DNA of 12,946 nt from Verrucomicrobiota bacterium. Its GTDB lineage: Bacteria > Verrucomicrobiota > Verrucomicrobiia > Chthoniobacterales > JAFAMB01. The notes beneath the pieces are model-generated. The model was not told the origin of the DNA, did not search any database, and saw only the letters and a list, made by a program, of their open reading frames with translations. This document shows positions 5,394 to 12,287 of this stretch, piece by piece. How positions within the stretch are numbered: the first letter of the stretch is position 1; every line of letters starts with the position of its first letter. The position numbers and the translations under genes were made by a program. The stretch covers positions 1 through 12,946 of the forward strand of contig JAFAVN010000059.1 of assembly GCA_019242435.1 (NCBI GenBank). Reading direction: 5' to 3'.

Positions 5394-6359
5394 ATGAAAC
5401 CGGGACGTTCTCGCCGGGACTTCATACGACGTACTCTGTTTGGAGGTGCGATTGCCGCTTTGGTCTCGCGGACCAGCTCGATGGGGGCCGACAGAACAGC
5501 CCAAGTCGATCGGAGAAAGCTGGGCCGCACCGGTGCCGAGGTTTCGATTCTCGGTCTCGGTTTGGGCGCGGCTTTCATGGATGCATTCGAAAATCGACTG
5601 GAAGCCGGGCATGCGTTGCTCGAGTCAGCGCTGGCCCGAGGCATTAACTATTGGGACACGGCTCGCGGCTACGGTCCAAGCGAAGGAATGATTGCACCGG
5701 TTTTAGTGCGGAACCGGAGCCGGGTATTTCTGGCCAGCAAAAGTGACTCACGGGATTACGAGGGTTTCAAACGCGACCTTGAGCGAAGCCTGCAGGTTCT
5801 GCAGACGAACTACATCGATTTATATCAGTTGCATGATTTAGGTCCCCAAGAATTGAACGACCTGGACGCGATTGAAGCTGGTGCTATACGAGCCGCGCGC
5901 GAAGCTAAAGAACAGAAGTTGATTCGTGCGTTTGGTGTCACGGGACATTCCCATCGCGGGATACTGATTGCGTGCATGCGCCGGTTTAATCCGGATACCG
6001 TGCTGACTACTTTCCTGGCGACCGAATCCGGAAAGGGCGCTTACGAGGAACTGTTGAGCGTCGCCCGCGCCCAACAAATGGGTGTGATTGCCATGAAGAC
6101 CATCCGATACGGCCGCCGGACGAATCTGCCTCCGCCGGATCTTCTCCGTTACGCATTGAGTCTAAACGGCGTTCACACCGCGATCGTGGGTTTGGATAGT
6201 CTGAATCATCTGAACGAAGACGCAGCGGTAGCCACCGGCTTTAGAGCCTTGAAAGCGGCGAACCGTTACGAATTTCGGCAAAACGCAAGCCGGGCATTGG
6301 CTGGTTTAGTTCCACCGTGGGAAATGCCGGGATACGTGGACCGGAGAGATAAATCCTAA
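5394..6359 (+). CDS. Tat-exported aldo/keto reductase
   Basis: A 321-residue aldo/keto reductase, the NADPH-dependent family that interconverts carbonyls and alcohols on a TIM barrel. The N-terminus carries a twin-arginine export signal (SRRDFIRR, residues 6-13, then a hydrophobic stretch from about 14 to 25), implying export already folded. The mature domain starts near RKLGRTGAEVSILGLG (41-56). The catalytic tetrad is complete: Asp88 and Tyr93 in YWDTARGYG, Lys116 in FLASK, His147 in YQLHDLG. Length is normal for the family plus a signal. No Shine-Dalgarno sequence precedes the ATG. The next gene begins 14 bases after the stop, so the two are probably co-transcribed. Substrate unknown; a sugar or a quinone-like carbonyl are both possible. 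Confidence 0.88.
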   Translation: MKPGRSRRDFIRRTLFGGAIAALVSRTSSMGADRTAQVDRRKLGRTGAEVSILGLGLGAAFMDAFENRLEAGHALLESALARGINYWDTARGYGPSEGMIAPVLVRNRSRVFLASKSDSRDYEGFKRDLERSLQVLQTNYIDLYQLHDLGPQELNDLDAIEAGAIRAAREAKEQKLIRAFGVTGHSHRGILIACMRRFNPDTVLTTFLATESGKGAYEELLSVARAQQMGVIAMKTIRYGRRTNLPPPDLLRYALSLNGVHTAIVGLDSLNHLNEDAAVATGFRALKAANRYEFRQNASRALAGLVPPWEMPGYVDRRDKS

Positions 6360-6373
6360 ATTCTTTCCAACCC

Positions 6374-8275
6374 GTGAACGACGAGGCGGTCCCATGCCCC
6401 GAACAGTTAGTCCACAGCACGCCCCCGGCTGAACGGCCCCTGCTCATTTACGACGGAGATTGCGGATTTTGTGCTCGCTGGATAGCCAAATGGCAGCAAA
6501 CAATTCGGGACAAAGTCGATATTGTTCCCTTTCAGTCGGCTGGCGCTCGCTTCAGCGAAGACATTCCGGTCCAATGTTTCCGTTCGGCCATGCGGTTGAT
6601 TGAGCCTGATGGTAGAGTTTATAGCGGAGCCGAGGCAGTTCTCCGCGCGTTGAGCTATGGCGCCGCACCGGGCCGCAGTGGCAGCTACTGGTGTTATCAG
6701 CATGTACCGGGATTTGGGATAATCTGCAGAGCCTTTTATGACTGCGTGGCGAAGCATCGCGAGTTAGCCCTGGTACTGACCAGGGCGCTGTGGGGAAGAG
6801 AACTGCCCATCCGGTCAACCTATTATCGAGCCAGGCATATCTTTCTCAGAGGACTCGGGCTGGTTTATTTGATCGCTTTTGTCTCGTTTTGGGTTCAGGC
6901 GGATGGACTGGTCGGAGCCCAAGGAATTCTCCCGGTGGCGCCCTGGCTTGATCAGGTCAGGGAGCGGTTCGGGGTGGAGAGCTATTGGTTACTGCCCACA
7001 CTTTGTTGGTTCAACGCCAGTGACTGGTTCTTACATCTACTTTGTGCTGTTGGAACGGGTCTCAGCGTACTTCTTATCTTTGAGATCGCTCCTGTTCTCT
7101 GTCTGGTTTTGGTATGGCTGATCTATCTGTCCCTCGCCGTTGCCGGTCAGACTTTCACCAATTTCCAATGGGACTATCTTCTGCTGGAAACCGGCTTTTT
7201 TAGCATCTTCCTGGCACCGTTGCGTTGGTGGCCATCAAGCGGTTTCGAAAGGCCTTTTTCACCATGGGCACATTTTCTTCTTCGGTGGCTTCTATTCCGG
7301 CTCATGTTCATGTCCGGCGTGGTGAAACTAAGTAGCGGCGATCCCTCCTGGTTAAACCTATCCGCGCTGCATTTTCACTATTGGACTCAGCCATTGCCAA
7401 CTCCTCTGGCCTGGTGGGCAAACCAGTTGCCGGGCTGGTTTCAGGAAGCTTCTGTGCTCATGATGTTCATGATCGAGTTAGTTGCCCCGTTCCTATTGTT
7501 TTTTCCGCGACGCCTCCGTTTGCTCGGGGCAGCCAGTATCGCGACTTTTCAGATACTGATCGCGCTCACGGGGAATTACTGTTTTTTCAACCTGTTAACT
7601 ATCATACTATGCGTCTTGGTTATTGATGATGCTGTCTGGCCTGTGCTGGGGCGAAAAAGGAGTGAACCTGTCCCGGTCCAGGGTGCTACTTGGTCGCCAA
7701 AATTGTTGATCCCGGTTACCGCCGTCGTCCTGCTCTTCAGTTGGCCATTGCTTTGGGAATCCTTTTTTCCCGAGGCGGATTGGCCCCCGCTCCTTGGCAC
7801 CGCCTACGCCTATATAGAGCGGTTTCGGTCACTGAACAGTTACGGTTTGTTTCGAGTAATGACCACCAGCCGTCCTGAAATCGAAATTGAGGGGAGCCGC
7901 GACGGGGTTAGTTGGCAGCCGTATACCTTTAAATATAAAATAGATGATCCGCACATCGCACCCCCGATCGTGGCGCCGCATCAACCGCGAGTAGATTGGC
8001 AAATGTGGTTTGCCGCGTTGAGCGAGGTGCAGGCAGAGCCGTGGTTCACGAATTTTCTGGCACGGCTGCTGCAAGGTTCCCCTCCGGTTCTGCGACTCCT
8101 GAAAACAAATCCGTTTCCAGATTCGCCGCCACGGTATATCCGCGCCAAGCTATTCGAGTATCGTTTCACAACTGCGGAAGAGAAAAAGAAAACCGGCGCT
8201 TGGTGGAACCGGGAAGAGAAAGGATTGTATTGTCCGGTCCTGAGCTTGCGCGAGGGGAGTGATCTTGTGCACTAA
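6374..8275 (+). CDS. DCC/DUF393 thiol-redox domain fused to lipase maturation factor membrane protein
   Basis: A 633-residue fusion starting at GTG. Residues about 22-145 form a DCC (DUF393) thioredoxin-like domain, with YDGDCGFC carrying the Cys30-Gly-Phe-Cys33 redox motif and the later SGAEAVLRAL typical of the family. Residues about 155-620 form a lipase maturation factor (LMF) domain with many membrane helices. Its hallmarks are TNFQWDYLLLETGF (262-275), SGVVKLSSGD (314-323), HYWTQPLPTPLAWW (335-348), and a C-terminal soluble part ending GAWWNREEKGLYCPVL. In animals, LMF1 helps lipases fold in the ER; bacterial roles are undetermined. The fusion suggests disulfide chemistry coupled to folding of an envelope protein (inference). 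It lies 14 bases after the Tat reductase and overlaps the amidase stop at its 3' end. No Shine-Dalgarno sequence is seen. Confidence 0.9.
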   Translation: MNDEAVPCPEQLVHSTPPAERPLLIYDGDCGFCARWIAKWQQTIRDKVDIVPFQSAGARFSEDIPVQCFRSAMRLIEPDGRVYSGAEAVLRALSYGAAPGRSGSYWCYQHVPGFGIICRAFYDCVAKHRELALVLTRALWGRELPIRSTYYRARHIFLRGLGLVYLIAFVSFWVQADGLVGAQGILPVAPWLDQVRERFGVESYWLLPTLCWFNASDWFLHLLCAVGTGLSVLLIFEIAPVLCLVLVWLIYLSLAVAGQTFTNFQWDYLLLETGFFSIFLAPLRWWPSSGFERPFSPWAHFLLRWLLFRLMFMSGVVKLSSGDPSWLNLSALHFHYWTQPLPTPLAWWANQLPGWFQEASVLMMFMIELVAPFLLFFPRRLRLLGAASIATFQILIALTGNYCFFNLLTIILCVLVIDDAVWPVLGRKRSEPVPVQGATWSPKLLIPVTAVVLLFSWPLLWESFFPEADWPPLLGTAYAYIERFRSLNSYGLFRVMTTSRPEIEIEGSRDGVSWQPYTFKYKIDDPHIAPPIVAPHQPRVDWQMWFAALSEVQAEPWFTNFLARLLQGSPPVLRLLKTNPFPDSPPRYIRAKLFEYRFTTAEEKKKTGAWWNREEKGLYCPVLSLREGSDLVH

Positions 8276-10137
8276 AACCCCGGCGGCCGCAGATGATAAA
8301 AGCCCGAGGCGAGTTGGTACGCGCGTGCAAATGCTAATAGGTTTGCATCCTGGTATAAATTCCCAAGAAAGGTAATACTCAAGGGTGTACCAGGGCCGCC
8401 GATGCTGTCATCATCGCCGGTATCAATTGCCGGCGGTTTGGGCGCGTCCTGCCCTCTGATTCCATTTGGAACGATCACGGCTGGATGACCCGTGAGATTT
8501 GTCATGGTTAGTTGGGTGCTTGAATTGGACGGCGCAACGATTACATCCACTTTCGAGAACAGTGCTCCCATGGCCTGCATCAACTTGGTGCGAGATCGAT
8601 TCGCTTGAATGTAATCGACGGCTGGAAAAAATCGGGCGACTCGAAAGGTATTGGGCCAATCTTCAGGACCCTGTTCGGTCAGGAGATTATCGCGTCCGGT
8701 CAGGGTCAAATCATCAAAGGCGGCGGCAGCTTCGGCCGTGAGCAGTTGGGCGATGGCATGCACCGGATAAGCCGGGAGCTCGACCGATTGCAGGTCGATA
8801 CCCATTTTGCGCAGTCGATCGAGCGCCGCTAAATCGTACTGGCGATCATAATCTGCTCGAAGCCGGGCAGCGGATCGATCATCCTTTTGGGCTTCCCATT
8901 CTTTTAGCTCCTCGCGCGTGGCGTTCTCGGGTGGCTTATCCTCTTTGGTTGGCGAAAACTCACTTCTGGCGTAGCCCACGCGAAGCGTTCGCCAATCGAA
9001 TCTTGCGTCCCAGGAGAACGGAGCAGCTTGTACGGTCAAGTCTGAGCCGTCCGGTCCGTAGATTGCCTGCATCACCAAAGCGCAGTCTTCAACTGAACGG
9101 CAAATCGGTCCCAGTTTATCCATGGTCCACGCCAGCGCCATGGCGCCTGTGCGCGGAACAAAACCGAAGGTCGGCCGGTATCCGCTAGTGCCGCAACGAG
9201 TGGAGGGCGAAGAGATCGATCCTAAAGTTTCGGACCCGATAGCAAAACCTACGCAACCTGAAGCTGCGGCTGAAGCCGAACCGGCTGAAGAGCCGCTCGA
9301 TCCTTGGTTGACGTTCCAGGGATTACGAGTCCGGCCGCCAAACCATTTGTCACCCATCGCCAAAGCGCCCAGCGTGAGTTTCGCAACCAGAATGGCTCCG
9401 GCCGAATCGAGCCGCTTCACCACCGCTGCGTCCTCATCGATCGTCTGATGCTCGAAGCCACCTGCCCCCCACGTAGTCGGATAATTTTTCACAGCCAATA
9501 GGTCTTTAGCGCCCCAGGGGATCCCATGTAGCGAGCCCCGATATCGGCCGGCGGCGATGTCCCGGTCGGCTTCTTTGGCCTGTGCTTCAGCCCGGTCCTC
9601 TGTCAGAGTGACCACGAAATGCAACCGGGGATCGAACCGTTTCAGCCGGGCCAAATACATCTCGGTCAAGTCGACTGCGGAGACTTTCTGGCGTTTCAGC
9701 AATTCGCTTAGCTCACGGACATTGCTGTAAGCCAGTTGCTCAAGATCCTTCGGTACTTCCGAGTCAGCGATGGCTGGAGCATCACTGATGGCCGTCTCGT
9801 TCCGAACCGGTTTCGCCTCGCCGGAAAAAGTGGCAGCCAGTAGAGGATCAAACCGATAAGCTGGGGGAGTACTGTTAGTCAGGTTGACTTTGCGGACCGC
9901 GCGAATACCGCGGAGTTGCTGATTGAGTTTCACTCGCATGGCCGCCTTCTGCGCAGGTGAAATAGTGATTCCCGCTAAGAATGCCGCTCGATCGATCATA
10001 GTGTCATCGATTTCCATCATCGGGGTTTGACCCGCTAGCGAACAAAGCGCCCCGGCAAAAAAGCTTGAAGTCACACCAACACCGGCGCAGATCCCCAAGA
10101 ATCGGCGCCGGCTAGCGCGAGTGAATGGATCGTTCAT
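8272..10137 (-). CDS. Tat-exported amidase (amidase signature family)
   Basis: A 621-residue amidase-signature hydrolase, which cleaves amide bonds with a Ser-cisSer-Lys triad. Numbering from ATG 10137, Lys211 (GAKD), Ser283 (in the SSGSSAGSA segment) and Ser307 (ETLGSISSP) match the triad, with the usual 24-residue spacing between the serines. SRRRFLG (9-15) plus a hydrophobic stretch is a Tat signal. The start at 10137 puts this signal at the extreme N-terminus and has GAGG just upstream; GTG 10167 would add ten residues. The protein is longer than the usual 450-500 residues owing to an N-terminal helical extension of about 100 residues and a charged insertion around 400-435. The domain relates to GatA, but export rules out tRNA amidation. 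Substrate unknown. It converges on the LMF gene. Confidence 0.88.
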   Translation of the reverse strand: MNDPFTRASRRRFLGICAGVGVTSSFFAGALCSLAGQTPMMEIDDTMIDRAAFLAGITISPAQKAAMRVKLNQQLRGIRAVRKVNLTNSTPPAYRFDPLLAATFSGEAKPVRNETAISDAPAIADSEVPKDLEQLAYSNVRELSELLKRQKVSAVDLTEMYLARLKRFDPRLHFVVTLTEDRAEAQAKEADRDIAAGRYRGSLHGIPWGAKDLLAVKNYPTTWGAGGFEHQTIDEDAAVVKRLDSAGAILVAKLTLGALAMGDKWFGGRTRNPWNVNQGSSGSSAGSASAAASGCVGFAIGSETLGSISSPSTRCGTSGYRPTFGFVPRTGAMALAWTMDKLGPICRSVEDCALVMQAIYGPDGSDLTVQAAPFSWDARFDWRTLRVGYARSEFSPTKEDKPPENATREELKEWEAQKDDRSAARLRADYDRQYDLAALDRLRKMGIDLQSVELPAYPVHAIAQLLTAEAAAAFDDLTLTGRDNLLTEQGPEDWPNTFRVARFFPAVDYIQANRSRTKLMQAMGALFSKVDVIVAPSNSSTQLTMTNLTGHPAVIVPNGIRGQDAPKPPAIDTGDDDSIGGPGTPLSITFLGNLYQDANLLAFARAYQLASGFYHLRPPGF

Positions 10138-10210
10138 AAGCCTCAGGTCTGTTGTAATGCCTTCCACCCAAGGCGCAAGCAGGAAGGGAGGAAGGGAGCG
10201 ACGGCGAAAT

Positions 10211-10238
10211 GGAGAGGTGGAGAGGTGGAGAGGTGGAG
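10211..10238. repeat. Octamer tandem repeat GGAGAGGT
   Basis: Three and a half perfect copies of the 8-base unit GGAGAGGT lie in the 277-base gap between the divergent amidase and aroQ genes. They sit 74 bases upstream of the amidase start. The purine-rich strand is the plus strand. No function can be assigned. Confidence 0.65.
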
Positions 10239-10307
10239 TGATGGTTTATTGGGAATCTGTGTGGCGGATACTTTGAGCCTTAATCTCTGGCGGTTCGAGT
10301 CGACGAT

Positions 10308-10316
10308 TGGTAGAAT
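10308..10316 (+). promoter_or_regulatory. Candidate extended -10 promoter for aroQ
   Basis: TGGTAGAAT combines an extended -10 TGN with TAGAAT, which matches TATAAT at 5 of 6 bases. No good -35 is found at 16-18 bases upstream, as is common with extended -10 promoters. Transcription would start near 10323, leaving about 92 bases of leader that includes the heptamer array at 10357-10405. Confidence 0.3.
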
Positions 10317-10356
10317 GTATCGCGAAATTTTTCCCATCGTTTGATCATTGCGTTCT

Positions 10357-10405
10357 CCAGTACTCTCTCTTCCCTTGCTATTTCCTATCTGCTAGTACTC
10401 TCTTT
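10357..10405. repeat. Degenerate heptamer tandem repeat upstream of aroQ
   Basis: Seven consecutive 7-base steps read CCAGTAC, TCTCTCT, TCCCTTG, CTATTTC, CTATCTG, CTAGTAC and TCTCTTT. AGTACTCTCT occurs twice exactly 35 bases (five units) apart, at 10359-10368 and 10394-10403, which confirms the 7-base register. The best units resemble the CYAGNNC units at 212-239. The array ends ten bases before the aroQ start codon and would lie in its 5' leader. Confidence 0.5.
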
Positions 10406-10414
10406 TCGGTAGCC

Positions 10415-10873
10415 GTGAACACCATCTACATCCTAAACGGTCCTAACTTGAACTTGCTAGGGACAAGGGAGCCGGAGATTTATGGGAAAACGACTTTGGC
10501 TGATATCGAGCAAATGTGCCAGGATTTTGGCGCTAGCCGCGCTCTGGCAATTCAATTTCTACAGACGAACCACGAAGGCCAATTGGTGGATTGGATTCAA
10601 GAAGCGGCTCAGAAAGCTCAGGGGCTTCTCATCAATCCGGCTGCGTACAGCCATACTTCTCTCGCCGTTCGGGATGCCTTAAGCGCTTGTCAGATCCCGG
10701 TGGTAGAAGTGCATCTGTCCAATATTCATCGTCGAGAACCGTTCCGGCATCTTTCTTATGTATCTCAAGTAGCGACCGGCATTATCTGCGGCTTCGGCGC
10801 TGATGGTTATCTGCTGGGATTACAGGCCCTGCTGTGTTTGTTGGGGAACGAGCGAGGGCCTAGGAGGTCGTAA
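10415..10873 (+). CDS. aroQ: 3-dehydroquinate dehydratase, type II
   Basis: A 152-residue type II dehydroquinase, which dehydrates 3-dehydroquinate to 3-dehydroshikimate in the shikimate pathway; these cytoplasmic enzymes usually form dodecamers. All family blocks are present: LNGPNLNLLGTREPEIYG (7-24) with Arg18 and catalytic Tyr23 on the mobile lid, QTNHEG (50-55), INPAAYSHTS (73-82), VEVHLSNIHRREPFRH (97-112) with His100 and Arg111, and GFGADGYLLGL near the end. The GTG at 10415 is chosen because the conserved sequence begins directly after it and the length then matches the usual 145-150. The frame is open back to 10307 but that part encodes unrelated residues through a repeat array. No Shine-Dalgarno sequence is seen. 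It is divergent from the amidase and unrelated to its neighbours in function. Confidence 0.95.
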   Translation: MNTIYILNGPNLNLLGTREPEIYGKTTLADIEQMCQDFGASRALAIQFLQTNHEGQLVDWIQEAAQKAQGLLINPAAYSHTSLAVRDALSACQIPVVEVHLSNIHRREPFRHLSYVSQVATGIICGFGADGYLLGLQALLCLLGNERGPRRS

Positions 10874-11065
10874 GCCGCTCGACCGAGCAAAATTGATGCG
10901 TCTGACGCGCGGGCACTTTCTCGCTCAGGCGCCGTACTGGTTTGAGGACCGCCGTCATTTTCGGAACCGAGCCAATTAGTTCAGATCAGGGAGTGAAGGT
11001 GCTGAACGTAACCGGGTCGGGAGTAAGGGGTGATTCTTTTAATTTTTGAAGTTTTCCCCCTGGCT

Positions 11066-11097
11066 TTCGGTACGAGGCAGTACCAATCATTCGGTAC
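11066..11097. repeat. TTCGGTAC direct repeats with an inverted copy
   Basis: TTCGGTAC occurs at 11066-11073 and 11090-11097. Between them GTACC (11080-11084) can pair with GGTAC (11069-11073) around a six-base loop. The element lies just past the 3' end of the minus-strand dehydrogenase and some 190 bases past aroQ, so a role in ending transcription is possible but no T-run follows a stem. Nothing else recognisable is in 10874-11105. Confidence 0.3.
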
Positions 11098-11105
11098 AAG
11101 TTTTA

Positions 11106-12182
11106 TCATATCGCTCCGGTGGCGTCGGCCACCGCGACCGGTTCTTTCTTGCTTGCAGACAACTGAATGGCTCGAAGAGTTTGGATCGCGGCAAAACCGT
11201 CTTCGGCACTAGCAGCCGGAAAATCATCTTTGCCGCGAATGGCATCAGCAAAGGACTCAACCTGCAATCGAAAAAAATGAGCATCTTCACCGAGCGGCCG
11301 TTTGAATTGGCCGTCTCGGAGCGAAAAACATTCGACTTCTGCGGACCGCAGATACCAGGGATTGAAGATCTTTCCTACGACCGTGCCAAATTCCCCATAT
11401 ACTTGAAAGCCTTCATGCCAGCCCATGCGAACAGCCAGAGTCAGATCGAGATGACCGACGCTGCCGTCCTCAAATTCGATGGCCACAAACCAACAATGGG
11501 CATCATACTTCTGCACGAAGTTAGCGTTCACTCGCGCGATCTCCCCACCCAGAAATCGGGCCGTATCGATAAGGTGACTACCGTGGCCTAGAAGATAGTA
11601 GGATTGGCGGTTAGCTTTCGGGTTTCCTTCGGGGCGCTTGGCGTTAGCGCTCTTGAGGATCAGTGGCTGTAAGTTGCCCGTCTCAGTATATCTAGAGGTC
11701 GAGTCGCAATACCAGGCTTTGAGTGCAAGGCGCGTTCCCATCTCCTGCTCAATAAAGCGACGAGCGAATGCGATACCAGGATCGAACCTCTTCATGCAAC
11801 CAACGCGGACGACTAGTTCCGGGGCAGCACGCTTCACCTTGAGTAGATCGGCACATTCCTCAACACTTACTCCAAGCGGCTTTTCAACTAACACGTGTTT
11901 ACCGGCTTTGATGGCCTCAATTGCTGCCGAAACGTGAAACTGATCGGCGATACCAATGATTACGGCTTCTACTTTGGGATCGCCGAGCATTTCATCATAC
12001 TGACGATAGGCCACTTCTGGGTCCCAGACTTGCGTCATGCGGGTGCGCAAGTCGTCGGCCGCATCGCAAATGGCGTATAGCCGTGCGTTTTTAGCTTTTT
12101 GACAACTCTCGAAATGCGCGGCTTGGGAAATCATTCCGCATCCCAGCACCCCGATCCGAACTGGGTCAGATGTCTGTTTCAT
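11106..12182 (-). CDS. Gfo/Idh/MocA family NAD(P)-dependent oxidoreductase
   Basis: A 358-residue cytoplasmic dehydrogenase of the glucose-fructose oxidoreductase / inositol dehydrogenase family. The N-terminal Rossmann fold shows RIGVLGCGMIS (9-19) as the glycine loop and a strand ending in Asp40 (AICD), which favours NAD over NADP in many relatives. GKHVLVEKPLG carries the family EKP motif with catalytic Lys101 (Glu100-Lys101-Pro102). GHGSHLIDTARFLGG (199-213) supplies the His203-x-x-Asp206 catalytic pair, followed by the usual beta-sheet domain. Such enzymes oxidise sugars, inositols or their derivatives. Length is normal and there is no export signal. No Shine-Dalgarno sequence is evident. 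It is transcribed in the same direction as the MFS gene upstream, across a 105-base gap, and its substrate is unknown. Confidence 0.9.
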   Translation of the reverse strand: MKQTSDPVRIGVLGCGMISQAAHFESCQKAKNARLYAICDAADDLRTRMTQVWDPEVAYRQYDEMLGDPKVEAVIIGIADQFHVSAAIEAIKAGKHVLVEKPLGVSVEECADLLKVKRAAPELVVRVGCMKRFDPGIAFARRFIEQEMGTRLALKAWYCDSTSRYTETGNLQPLILKSANAKRPEGNPKANRQSYYLLGHGSHLIDTARFLGGEIARVNANFVQKYDAHCWFVAIEFEDGSVGHLDLTLAVRMGWHEGFQVYGEFGTVVGKIFNPWYLRSAEVECFSLRDGQFKRPLGEDAHFFRLQVESFADAIRGKDDFPAASAEDGFAAIQTLRAIQLSASKKEPVAVADATGAI

Positions 12183-12287
12183 TTGCTTTCAATTATGGTG
12201 TAGCAGACGCCCGACATCCCGGTGTTAGCCGGCTTCGACGGATTTGTTGACACAATTCTCCACGCAAGTTCGGTTTTGCAGAAGGGG

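Noticed and set aside
10138..10167. GTG 10167 as the amidase start
   Set aside because: It would add ten residues before the Tat motif with no better ribosome site; ATG 10137 gives a normal Tat signal position.
10307..10414. Upstream extension of the aroQ frame to an ATG at 10307
   Set aside because: The added 36 residues do not match the family and the segment passes through a heptamer repeat array; conserved sequence begins right after GTG 10415.
10898..10908. GCGTCTGACGC hairpin after aroQ as a terminator
   Set aside because: Short stem and no T-run after it.
11046..11591. A 181-codon plus-strand open frame opposite the dehydrogenase
   Set aside because: It is antisense to a gene with clear motifs, and its translation shows no recognisable domain.
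12242..12257. TTGT/ACAA half-sites upstream of the Gfo/Idh gene as an operator
   Set aside because: Four-base arms with mismatches around them are expected by chance.
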